Origin: Zeimonas sp050187175
Lineage (GTDB): Bacteria > Pseudomonadota > Gammaproteobacteria > Burkholderiales > Burkholderiaceae_E
Length of the DNA: 64,000 bases
Direction: 5' to 3'
Assembly: GCA_050187175.1 (NCBI GenBank)
Contig: JBFWXS010000008.1
Span: 1 to 64,000, forward strand
The translations under genes and the position numbers were made by a program. Position 1 is the stretch's first letter. Every line of letters begins with the position of its first letter. Positions 8,648-16,850 of this stretch are shown here, piece by piece. The notes beneath the pieces are model-generated. The model did no database searches. It had not been told where the DNA came from and was given only the letters and a program-made list of their open reading frames with translations.

Positions 8648-10642
8648 ATGGCTGGGGCAGAAGCCAATAGCGTTCGGTTGGGGCGACCCGCGAGGTTTGC
8701 TTCGGCGCGCGTCGAGCGACTCTTCCTTCTTCAGTACCGCAAGTCGGGAGTCCGATTCGCCAAGATCGCCTTTCTGATCGCAGCCGGCATTGCGGCGGCC
8801 TTCATTGTTCTGCTCGAGTTCTGGGCTTCCGCAGGACAGGTATCGAGCCCGCGACAAGCGACGAGAGTCGGTCTCCTGGCGCTGCTGCTGTTGACGGCCC
8901 TGTTGCTGCACTACCGGCCGGACATCGCTCTCCGATACTTCCATGCCTGCGTTGGTTTGCCGACACTGATTGCGTCGATCACTCTAGGTGCGATGAGCCT
9001 GGTCCCGGTCGAGGGCGGTACCACAGGTGCCAGTCGCTTCGTCGTGGCTATGAGTCTCGCATGCTGGCTGTGTTTCGGCTTCACGAGGCTGCCTGCACTT
9101 CTCGTCCTCCTCGGTTGCGGCTTTGCCTCGCTGCTGACTATCGCGAGTTCCATCGTGCACGGCGACGATCACGCTGCGGCTGTTGCGGTCTATCTCGTGG
9201 TCGCCAACCTGATCGGCTGGTTCATGTCCAACGAGATCGAGCGCCGTGAGCGCAGTCTTTTCTGGAAGTCTCGAGAGCTGATGCAAACGACGCGAGCCCT
9301 GGAACGCATGGCGTGGGAAGCACGAGAGGCGAATGCGGCCAAGACACGCATCATGGCGATGGTTTGCCATGACCTTCGTCAGCCGATCGGCAGCCTTTCG
9401 CTGTATCTGCAGCTATTGCGATCGAATCACCTCGAAGCCGAGTCGGATGCCTGCATGGAGCCGCTGAGAAAAGCGGAAGCCTGTGTGGACGTGCTCGCGG
9501 ATAACCTCACCCGCATGTCCGAAGTGAGTGGCTTGCAACGTCGGCGCCGGCGTATCGAGTTGCAGCACATCGATCTGCGCAGTGTGCTGGAGCGGCTCGA
9601 ACTGGTTCATGCCGTCCGAGCTCAATGCGGTGCTACGAAGCTGATCGTGCGAGTCCCAGCTCCGGGGATGCTAGTGGCGCGCAGCGATGAGCGGCGGCTG
9701 TGGGATGTGCTGTCCAATCTACTTGCCAATGCATTGAAGTTCGGCAGCAGTGATCGTCAGCCGTGGGTGCTCATCCGAGGTAGACGGATCGGCGGCGCGA
9801 TCGAAATCTACGTTCGTGACAACGGAATCGGCATTGCACCGGAACACCATGAGCGCATTTTTGGTGAGCGCTTTCGTGTCGGCGGTGGTGATTGCAATCA
9901 CGAACATGGCTATGGGCTTGGCTTGTCGATCGTGCGCGAGACGGTCACGTTGATGGAAGGACATTCGATCCGGCTGAGATCAAGCTTGGGCAACGGGTCC
10001 TGCTTCATCTTACGCATGCCCGCGGCTGTTGACGCGCCAGGCCTGCACGAGGGAACGCCGGAGAGGATGGGGCAGGTCCAGCGTGCTACACCATCGATCG
10101 CGGTCCATCCCGTGATCGAAAAGGACGGCGTCGACGTCCGCACTTATATTGCCGGCGATCTCGATCGCGATTCGAAGATGGATGTGCAACAGACGCGTGC
10201 TGCGTATGAAGCAATGCGCGGGCCTTTGGCGGCGTCCCCTTGGCGTGGCACGTACGTATTGTTCGTTGGTCCGGATGACTCGATACGGCAGCGGCTTATC
10301 GCTGAGCTGTCATGGCTGGGAGGACTAGTGGATTCAGTGACCGGAGCTAGCGATGCGCTTCGCCTGGTGGATGGTGCCGAGCGCCTGTTCGATCTTGTGA
10401 TTTGCGGTACGCGACTAGGTGACGGCGGCAGCGCGTCGGAGCTGATCGGAGCGTTGCGTGGACGTCTCCCCGCCGTTCCGGCGGTCTTGCTGCTGCCGGA
10501 TAAGGGCACGTCTAGTGAACGCTGCCCGCCGGCTGTCGACGGAGTTCTGACGCTGCCGGCGAACTGCGGTGCGGCTGCCCTGCTTGCAGCCTTCGATGGA
10601 AGGGGCGGGCGTGGCGTCCAGGCTGAGCATCTCCTTCGCTGA
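8648..10642 (+). CDS. Membrane hybrid histidine kinase with degenerate receiver domain
   Basis: This 664-residue sensor kinase has about six membrane helices (roughly residues 30-190). A HisKA domain carries the phospho-acceptor in AMVCHDLRQPIGS (near 239). A HATPase domain follows, with an N box (LLANALKFG), DNGIGIAP and GYGLGLSIV. The C-terminal receiver-like domain lacks the phospho-acceptor Asp: the segment is FDLVICGTRLGDGG near residue 581. It also lacks the usual KP pair (LTLPANC). An upstream in-frame ATG exists at 8561, but GGAG at 8637-8640 sits 7 nt before ATG 8648, which I prefer. It is divergent from the FeeM-like gene and may sense or control it. Codon usage is less G+C-rich than in the neighbouring housekeeping genes. 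Confidence 0.85.
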   Translation: MAGAEANSVRLGRPARFASARVERLFLLQYRKSGVRFAKIAFLIAAGIAAAFIVLLEFWASAGQVSSPRQATRVGLLALLLLTALLLHYRPDIALRYFHACVGLPTLIASITLGAMSLVPVEGGTTGASRFVVAMSLACWLCFGFTRLPALLVLLGCGFASLLTIASSIVHGDDHAAAVAVYLVVANLIGWFMSNEIERRERSLFWKSRELMQTTRALERMAWEAREANAAKTRIMAMVCHDLRQPIGSLSLYLQLLRSNHLEAESDACMEPLRKAEACVDVLADNLTRMSEVSGLQRRRRRIELQHIDLRSVLERLELVHAVRAQCGATKLIVRVPAPGMLVARSDERRLWDVLSNLLANALKFGSSDRQPWVLIRGRRIGGAIEIYVRDNGIGIAPEHHERIFGERFRVGGGDCNHEHGYGLGLSIVRETVTLMEGHSIRLRSSLGNGSCFILRMPAAVDAPGLHEGTPERMGQVQRATPSIAVHPVIEKDGVDVRTYIAGDLDRDSKMDVQQTRAAYEAMRGPLAASPWRGTYVLFVGPDDSIRQRLIAELSWLGGLVDSVTGASDALRLVDGAERLFDLVICGTRLGDGGSASELIGALRGRLPAVPAVLLLPDKGTSSERCPPAVDGVLTLPANCGAAALLAAFDGRGGRGVQAEHLLR

Positions 10643-10660
10643 TCGCGCTTCGCCGAAACC

Positions 10661-12355
10661 TCATCCCCCCGACACCAAACCCCCATCCCCACCGCCCACC
10701 CGCGCAATCTCCCGATCCCGCAACACCCGCCGCTGCACCTTGCCCGTCGTCGTCATCGGCAGTTCGTCGATGAACTCGATCTCCTTCGGGTACTCGTACG
10801 GAGCAAGCTTGCCGCGGACGTGCTGTTGCAGCTGGTCGATCAGCTCGGGTGTGCCGGGATGGCCGGCGGCCAGTACGACGTAGGCCTTGACCAGGTTACC
10901 GCGCTCCGCGTCCGGCTTGGGCACCACCGCGGCATTGATCACGGCCGGATGGTGGATCAGGCAGCTTTCGATTTCGCTGGGGCCGATACGGTAGCCCGCT
11001 GCCTTGAACATGTCGTCGCTGCGGCCGCCGTACCACAGGTAGCCATCCGGGTCGGCGGTGGCCAGGTCGCCGGTGCGGCACCAGTCGCCGCTGAACTTGG
11101 CGGCCGTGGCGGCCTCGTTGCGCCAGTAGCCGACGAACAGCACGGGGTCGGGATGTCCATGCGGGTCATGCCGGCGGACGGCAATCTCGCCGAGCTGGCC
11201 CGGCGGCAGTTCCCGGCCTTCGTCGTCGAGCACGGCGACGCGATGCCCCGGGTACGGGCGGCCGAGCGAGCCGGGGCGCGACGGCCAGCGCAGCCATGAA
11301 TTGCCGACTACGTAGTTGACTTCGGTCTGCCCGAAGATCTCGTTGACGGGGACGCCGAGTTCATCGCGGCACCAGTCGAACAGCGTCTCGCCGACTGCCT
11401 CGCCGCCGCTCATCAGGGCGCGCAGCGCGAGCTTGCGCAGGCGCCGCGGCTCCGGTTCGGCCTTCATCATCATCTTCAGCGCGGTGGGAAACAGGAAGGC
11501 ATTGGTCACCGAGTGGCGCTCGATCAGGTCGAAGGCCTGGTCCGCGGCGAAGCGGCCCTCATGCGCGACGATCGGCCGCCCGAAGTACAGCGTGGGCAGC
11601 AGGGCGTCCATCAGGCCGCCGGTCCAGGCCCAGTCGGCGGGCGACCAGAACACGTCACGGCGGTGCGGAAACCAGTTCTGCGAGGCGACGAAGCCCGGCA
11701 GAGTGCCGATCAGCGCCTGGTGGCCGATCAGCGCGCCCTTCGGCGGCCCCGTGGTGCCGCTGGTGAAGATCAGGTCGGCGGGATCGGTCGCGAGGGTCGC
11801 GGCCGGTGCGAACTGGTCGCCGGCCTGGGCCAGCAGCGCCGAATGGTCGAGCTCGCCGTCCTGCAGCGGCGGAGGCTCGCCGCGAACGGGCACTACGATG
11901 ACGTGGCGCAGCGTGTCGCTGCGGGCCTGCCGCAGCGAGTCGAGGTGCCGGGCGTCGACCACGGCGGCGACTGCCTCGCTGTGATCGAGCCGGTAGCGCA
12001 GCGCATCCGGTCCGAACAGCGTGGACAGCGGCATGACGATGGCACCGAGCCGGTAGACGGCCATGTGGGCGCTGACGGTCTCGGGCCGCTGCGGCAGGAT
12101 CAGCGCGACGCGGTCGCCGCGCCGCACGCCCAGAGCGGCCAGCGCATTGGCCAGCCGATTGGCGTCCCGATGCAGCTGGCGATAGCTGACCGTCCGGGCG
12201 GGTTCGATTCCGCCGCCGTCGAGGATGATCGCCGTGCGGCGCGGGTCGGCTGCCCAGCGGGCGCAGCAGACGTCGGCGATATTGAAGCGTCGCGGGACGT
12301 GCCAGCGGAACTGGTCGTAGAGCGCCTGATAGTCATCGCGGGTTCGCTCGCGCAT
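10661..12355 (-). CDS. AMP-forming acyl-CoA synthetase (medium-chain type)
   Basis: This 564-residue adenylating enzyme activates a carboxylic acid to its CoA thioester using ATP. The P-loop-like motif LIFTSGTTGPPKGALIGH lies near residue 198. It is followed by FGQTEVNY, the GDWCRTGDLA motif, the hinge YGGRSDDMFKAAGYRIGPSE, and the catalytic lysine region MTTTGKVQRRVLR at the C-terminus. The reading frame extends upstream to 12418. However, AGGAG six bases before ATG 12355 marks the start and avoids overlap with the divergent hydrolase. The overall pattern resembles medium-chain or acetyl-type acyl-CoA synthetases; the natural substrate cannot be read from sequence. Confidence 0.9.
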   Translation of the reverse strand: MRERTRDDYQALYDQFRWHVPRRFNIADVCCARWAADPRRTAIILDGGGIEPARTVSYRQLHRDANRLANALAALGVRRGDRVALILPQRPETVSAHMAVYRLGAIVMPLSTLFGPDALRYRLDHSEAVAAVVDARHLDSLRQARSDTLRHVIVVPVRGEPPPLQDGELDHSALLAQAGDQFAPAATLATDPADLIFTSGTTGPPKGALIGHQALIGTLPGFVASQNWFPHRRDVFWSPADWAWTGGLMDALLPTLYFGRPIVAHEGRFAADQAFDLIERHSVTNAFLFPTALKMMMKAEPEPRRLRKLALRALMSGGEAVGETLFDWCRDELGVPVNEIFGQTEVNYVVGNSWLRWPSRPGSLGRPYPGHRVAVLDDEGRELPPGQLGEIAVRRHDPHGHPDPVLFVGYWRNEAATAAKFSGDWCRTGDLATADPDGYLWYGGRSDDMFKAAGYRIGPSEIESCLIHHPAVINAAVVPKPDAERGNLVKAYVVLAAGHPGTPELIDQLQQHVRGKLAPYEYPKEIEFIDELPMTTTGKVQRRVLRDREIARVGGGDGGLVSGG

Positions 12356-12407
12356 GCGGGTCTCCTCGGGTTCCGACATAATCCGGCCAGTTTTCCGTAT
12401 TTTGCCC

Positions 12408-13382
12408 ATGTCAGACACCTCTCCGTCCAGTACCGGCGCGCGTTCCCGCGTTGCCGCCGCCGCGCCGGCCGATTCCGGAGACGCGGCGCCCTATGAGCCC
12501 CGCCGCGTCAGCCGGTCGCTGTTCCTGCCGGTGCGGGGGCTGCAGTACCACGTCCGCTGCTGGGAGCCGGTCGTGCAGCAGCCTGCTCCGGCCGCCCGCA
12601 CCGTCTTCCTGCTGCATGGCTGGATGGACGTGTCGGCTTCGTTCCAGTTCGTCGTCGACCATCTGCCGCTTCAATGGCGTCTGCTGGCGCCCGACTGGCG
12701 CGGCTTCGGCCTAAGCGACCGCGCGGGGCGCGATACCTACTGGTTCCCCGACTATCTGGGCGATCTGGACTGCCTGCTCGACGCGCTGGCCGGCCAGCAG
12801 CCGGTCGATCTGGTGGCGCACAGCATGGGCGGCAACGTCGCCACGCTGTATGCCGGAGTGCGCCCAGGGCGTGTGCGCCGGCTGATCAACCTGGAAGGCG
12901 TCGGGATGCCCGCCAGCCGGCCGGATCAGGCGCCGGGGCGCTATCTGCGCTGGCTGGACGAGCTGAAGACCCCTCAGCGGCTGCGGCCCTACGCTTCGCT
13001 GGCCGAGGTGGCCGATCGTCTGCGGCGTACCAATCCGCGGCTGCGGCCGGATTTCGCGGCATTCCTGGCTCAGCACTGGGCGCGGCCGGTCCCGGAGGGT
13101 GGCTTCGAGCTGCTTGGCGACCCGGTGCACAAGGGCATCGCGCCGCTGCTGTATCAGCTCGATGAAGTCCTGGCCTGCTGGGCTGCAATCGAGGCGCAGG
13201 TGCTGTGGGTGCTGGCCGAGCACCAGAACGACTGGCACCGTTTCATCCACACGCCGGAGTACCAGACACGGCTGCAGGTCATCCGTTCGCTGCGCAGGGT
13301 CACGGTTGCGGATGCCGGGCACATGCTCCACCATGACCAGCCAGGGCCTGTGGCCCGCCTGATCGAGGAGTTTCTGGCTTGA
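12408..13382 (+). CDS. Alpha/beta hydrolase
   Basis: This 324-residue serine hydrolase-like protein has FLLHGWMDVSASF (oxyanion region), the nucleophile elbow AHSMGGN near residue 137, and the catalytic histidine in DAGHMLHHD near residue 302. The first 45 residues are Ala/Ser/Pro-rich and probably disordered. ATG 12408 gives MSDTSPSS. An earlier in-frame ATG at 12354 would overlap the divergent acyl-CoA synthetase start, so it is less likely. Its stop overlaps the TTG start of the PHP gene (TTGA), so the two are translationally coupled. Confidence 0.86.
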   Translation: MSDTSPSSTGARSRVAAAAPADSGDAAPYEPRRVSRSLFLPVRGLQYHVRCWEPVVQQPAPAARTVFLLHGWMDVSASFQFVVDHLPLQWRLLAPDWRGFGLSDRAGRDTYWFPDYLGDLDCLLDALAGQQPVDLVAHSMGGNVATLYAGVRPGRVRRLINLEGVGMPASRPDQAPGRYLRWLDELKTPQRLRPYASLAEVADRLRRTNPRLRPDFAAFLAQHWARPVPEGGFELLGDPVHKGIAPLLYQLDEVLACWAAIEAQVLWVLAEHQNDWHRFIHTPEYQTRLQVIRSLRRVTVADAGHMLHHDQPGPVARLIEEFLA

Positions 13383-14275
13383 CCGACGTGAATGCGGCGC
13401 TGGCCGACCCGCGGCGGCTGAACGCTGACCTGCACTGCCATTCGTACATGTCGGACGGGACGCTGGCGCCCGCCGAGATCGCGCGGCGCGCGCACGCCCA
13501 CGGTGTGCAGATGCTGGCGCTGACCGATCACGACGAGGTCGGCGGCCTGGCGGAGGCGGCTCGGACGGCGGCCGAGCTGGGCATGGTGTTCGTCCCGGGC
13601 GTCGAGATTTCCGTCACCTGGGGCGGCGAGACCATCCACATCGTCGGACTGCGCATCGACTTCGGGCGCGACGAGCTGGTCGAGGGGCTGGCCCGCACGC
13701 GCAACGGCCGCGATTCGCGCGCCCGCGAGATCGGCGACGATCTGGCGCGCGCCGGCATTCCGGGTGCCTACGAGGGCGCGCTGACCTACGTCGGCAATCC
13801 GGCGCTGGTGTCGCGCACGCACTTCGCCCGCTTCCTGGTCGAGCGCGGCGTCTGCGCCGACGTGCGCGACGTGTTCCGTCGTTTCCTCAGCGAAGGCAAG
13901 CCGGGCTACGTGCCGCATCGCTGGGCATCGCTGTCCGAGGCAGTGAGCTGGATCCGCGGTGCCGGCGGGATGGCCGTTCTGGCGCACCCCGGCCGCTACC
14001 GGCTCGGCGACACGGGTTTGTGGGAGCTGATCACGCAGTTCCGCGATGCCGGCGGCGAGGGACTGGAAGTGATCAGCGGCTCGCATACGCCGGCGCAGTA
14101 CCTGCAGTTCGAGCGCATGGCGCGCGACTTCGGGCTGCGGGCCTCGCGCGGTTCCGATTTCCACGGCCCCGGGGAAAGCGACATCGAACTCGGCAGCCTG
14201 CCTGATCTGCCGGCGTCGGTGGTGCCGGTCTGGGCCGACTGGCCGGAGGCGGCGCGCGCCGCTGCGCGCGCATGA
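13379..14275 (+). CDS. PHP-domain phosphoesterase (RNase AM / YciV family)
   Basis: This 298-residue PHP protein has the metal-binding motif DLHCHSYMSDG at the N-terminus, LTDHDE, a conserved PGVEIS, LAHPGRY and the C-terminal GSDFHG. The family includes E. coli YciV (RNase AM / 3',5'-nucleoside bisphosphatase), which trims RNA 5' ends and dephosphorylates pAp-like nucleotides. The adjacent yciO-like gene supports this, because yciV and yciO are neighbours in many proteobacteria. The start is TTG 13379, overlapping the upstream stop by four bases; GTG 13388 is an alternative. Confidence 0.87.
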   Translation: MTDVNAALADPRRLNADLHCHSYMSDGTLAPAEIARRAHAHGVQMLALTDHDEVGGLAEAARTAAELGMVFVPGVEISVTWGGETIHIVGLRIDFGRDELVEGLARTRNGRDSRAREIGDDLARAGIPGAYEGALTYVGNPALVSRTHFARFLVERGVCADVRDVFRRFLSEGKPGYVPHRWASLSEAVSWIRGAGGMAVLAHPGRYRLGDTGLWELITQFRDAGGEGLEVISGSHTPAQYLQFERMARDFGLRASRGSDFHGPGESDIELGSLPDLPASVVPVWADWPEAARAAARA

Positions 14276-14904
14276 CGCAGCGGTTCACGCTGCACGCCAC
14301 GCATCCGCAGCAGCGCCTGCTGCGCCAGGCCGCCGACATGCTGCGCGGCGGCGGCCTGATCGCGCTGCCGACCGATGCCTGTTACGTGCTGGCCTGTCAT
14401 CTGGGCGACAAGGCTGCAGTCGACCGGCTGCGCGCCATCCGCGGCCTCGATGAGCGGCATCTGCTGACGCTGATGTGCCGCGACCTGTCGGAGCTGTCGA
14501 CGTACGCGCAGGTCGACAACCGGCAGTATCGCTTCCTGCGCGAGCGCACGCCGGGCCCGTACACCTTCGTGCTGAACGCTACGCGCGAGACGCCGCGCCG
14601 GCTCTGGCATCCGTCGCGCAAGACGATCGGACTGCGGGTGCCCGATTCGCCGGTCGTCTCCGGGCTGCTGGAGGCGCTGGCCGAGCCCGTGCTGTGCGCT
14701 ACGCTGATCCTGCCCGGCGACGAGGACCCGCTGCATGAGGCGGACGAGATCGTCGAGCGGCTGTCCAAGCGCCTCGATCTGGTGCTAGACGCCGGCGGGC
14801 AAGGGTATCAGCCGACCACCGTCATCGATCTGACCGGTGAGCAGCCGCTGCTGGTGCGGCGCGGCTGCGGCAGTTCCGAAGGGCTGGCCGAAGCCGGCGC
14901 CTGA
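14272..14904 (+). CDS. YciO-type Sua5/YrdC-like protein
   Basis: This 210-residue protein is of the Sua5/YrdC/YciO family, whose core members make threonylcarbamoyl-AMP for tRNA t6A modification. LRGGGLIALPTDACYVLACHLGDK, RTPGPYTFVLNAT, KTIGLRVPD and PTTVIDLT match the family pattern. It has Cys-Tyr where TsaC proteins often have a Thr-Tyr pair, and together with its place next to the PHP gene this points to the YciO branch, whose activity in vivo is less certain. ATG overlaps the upstream stop as ATGA. Confidence 0.87.
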   Translation: MTQRFTLHATHPQQRLLRQAADMLRGGGLIALPTDACYVLACHLGDKAAVDRLRAIRGLDERHLLTLMCRDLSELSTYAQVDNRQYRFLRERTPGPYTFVLNATRETPRRLWHPSRKTIGLRVPDSPVVSGLLEALAEPVLCATLILPGDEDPLHEADEIVERLSKRLDLVLDAGGQGYQPTTVIDLTGEQPLLVRRGCGSSEGLAEAGA

Positions 14905-14956
14905 CGCGGCCGCCGCGGCAGCGGCTGTTACAATCGGGCGCCATGGAATCGTTTCG

Positions 14957-15625
14957 ATGGAACTGAGTCTTCCGCAGCTGATCGCCGTCTACGCGATTCC
15001 GGTCATCCTTGCCATCACGCTTCACGAGGCCGCTCATGGCTTCGTCGCCGCCCGGCTCGGCGACCGCACCGCCGAGATGCTGGGCCGGGTCACGCTCAAT
15101 CCGCTGCGCCACGTCGATCCGGTGGGCACGCTGCTCGTGCCGGGGCTGATCCTGCTCGCCAGCAAGGTGCTGGGCGGCGGCGGGCTGCTGTTCGGTTGGG
15201 CCAAGCCGGTGCCGGTGGTGCCGTCGAATCTGCGCTCGCCTCGCCGCGACATGGCGCTGGTGGCGGCTGCCGGCCCGGGCGCCAATCTGTTGATGGCCTT
15301 GCTGTGGGGCGTGGCGCTGAAACTGATGCTGCTGTCCGGTGTCGGCGGGGGTGGCGAATTCTTCATGCGCATGGCGATCGCCGGCATCTTCGTCAATCTC
15401 GCGCTGGCGGCGCTGAATCTGCTGCCGCTGCCGCCGCTGGATGGCGGCAGCATCGTCACCAGCCTGCTGCCGCCGCGGCTGGCGTACTCGTATTCGCGTC
15501 TGGAACCCTATGGGTTCTTCATCCTGCTCGCATTGCTGGCCACCGGCGTGCTGGGCTCCGTCATTGCGCCGCTGATCGACCTTGGGGTGAGTCTGATCTC
15601 GGCGCTCCTGTCGCTGTCATCCTGA
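14957..15625 (+). CDS. Site-2 protease family (M50) membrane metalloprotease
   Basis: This 222-residue integral membrane protein has the zinc motif HEAAHG near residue 22 and the second metal site NLLPLPPLDGG near residue 160. It has about five membrane helices and no PDZ domain, so it belongs to the small, widely conserved Rv-type M50 branch and not RseP. ATG 14957 is chosen because the homologous start (MELSLPQL) is there; the frame runs open further upstream only as a shadow. It lies directly in front of trpS (TGA, one base, ATG), a common order in betaproteobacteria. Confidence 0.88.
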   Translation: MELSLPQLIAVYAIPVILAITLHEAAHGFVAARLGDRTAEMLGRVTLNPLRHVDPVGTLLVPGLILLASKVLGGGGLLFGWAKPVPVVPSNLRSPRRDMALVAAAGPGANLLMALLWGVALKLMLLSGVGGGGEFFMRMAIAGIFVNLALAALNLLPLPPLDGGSIVTSLLPPRLAYSYSRLEPYGFFILLALLATGVLGSVIAPLIDLGVSLISALLSLSS

Positions 15626-15626
15626 G

Positions 15627-16829
15627 ATGTTTACTGAACGAGTCGTATCGGGCATGCGCCCCACCGGCGCGCTGCATCTGGGCCACTACCATGGCGCTTT
15701 GAAGAACTGGGTCCGGCTGCAGTCCGAGCACCCCTGTCTGTTCTTCGTCGCCGACTGGCACGCGCTGACCACGCACTACGATTCGGCCGACATCATCGGC
15801 AAGAACGTCTGGGACATGGTGATCGACTGGCTGGCGGCCGGCATCGATCCGCAGCAGGCAGTGCTGTTTATTCAGTCGCGCGTGCCGGAGCATGCCGAGC
15901 TGCATCTGCTGCTGTCGATGAGCACGCCGCTGGGCTGGCTCGAACGCGTGCCGACCTACAAGGATCAGCAGGAGAAGCTGAGCGATCGCGATCTGGCTAC
16001 GTACGGCTTTCTCGGCTATCCGCTGCTGCAGGCGGCCGACATCCTCATCTATCGCGCTGCCTGGGTGCCGGTCGGCGAGGATCAGGTCCCGCACATCGAG
16101 ATCACGCGCGAGATCGCGCGCCGCTTCAATCATCTGTTCGGCCGCGAGCCGGGCTTCGAGGACAAGGCGCGCGAGGCGGTCAAGAAGCTCGGCGCCAAGC
16201 GCGCCAAGCTGTACCAGGAGCTGCGCACGCGCTTCCAGGAGCAGGGCGACGACAATGCCGTCAAGCAGGGCCGCGAGCTGATCGAGATGGCGCAGAACCT
16301 CAGCATGGGGGATCGCGAGCGGCTGTTCGGCTATCTCGAGGGCAGCCGCAAGATCATTCTCAGCGAACCGCAGGCGCTGCTGACCGAGGCTTCGCGACTG
16401 CCCGGCATCGACGGACAGAAGATGTCCAAGAGCTACGGCAACTCGATCGCGATGCGCGAGGACCCGGAGTCGGTGCGCAAGAAGATCCGCACCATGCCGA
16501 CCGATCCGGCGCGTGTGCGGCGCACCGACCCCGGCGAGCCCGAGCGCTGCCCGGTCTGGCAGCTGCACCTGGTGTACTCGGACGAAAAGACGCGCGACTG
16601 GGTGCAGACCGGCTGCCGCAGCGCCGGCATCGGTTGCATCGAATGCAAGCAGCCGGTGATCGACGCGGTGCTGAAGGAGCAGGAAGCCTTCCACGAGCGC
16701 GCGCAGCCGTATCTGGATGATCCCAGCCTGCTGCGCAACATCGTCGCCGACGGCTGTGACCGCGCACGCAAGATCGCGCAGGAGACGATGCGCGAGGTCC
16801 GCGACGTGATGGGACTCGGCTACAGCTGA
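15627..16829 (+). CDS. trpS: Tryptophanyl-tRNA synthetase
   Basis: This 400-residue class I aminoacyl-tRNA synthetase charges tRNA-Trp. The N-terminal signature SGMRPTGALHLGHYHGAL contains the HIGH-type motif, and the KMSKS loop is present as DGQKMSKSYGN near residue 265. It is longer than the roughly 330-residue E. coli enzyme, with extra sequence between residues about 170 and 240, as in many betaproteobacterial forms. It is the last gene of the PHP-yciO-M50-trpS run and is convergent with a GGDEF-EAL gene. Confidence 0.95.
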   Translation: MFTERVVSGMRPTGALHLGHYHGALKNWVRLQSEHPCLFFVADWHALTTHYDSADIIGKNVWDMVIDWLAAGIDPQQAVLFIQSRVPEHAELHLLLSMSTPLGWLERVPTYKDQQEKLSDRDLATYGFLGYPLLQAADILIYRAAWVPVGEDQVPHIEITREIARRFNHLFGREPGFEDKAREAVKKLGAKRAKLYQELRTRFQEQGDDNAVKQGRELIEMAQNLSMGDRERLFGYLEGSRKIILSEPQALLTEASRLPGIDGQKMSKSYGNSIAMREDPESVRKKIRTMPTDPARVRRTDPGEPERCPVWQLHLVYSDEKTRDWVQTGCRSAGIGCIECKQPVIDAVLKEQEAFHERAQPYLDDPSLLRNIVADGCDRARKIAQETMREVRDVMGLGYS

Positions 16830-16850
16830 CGCGTACGGGGTCCGGCCGTA

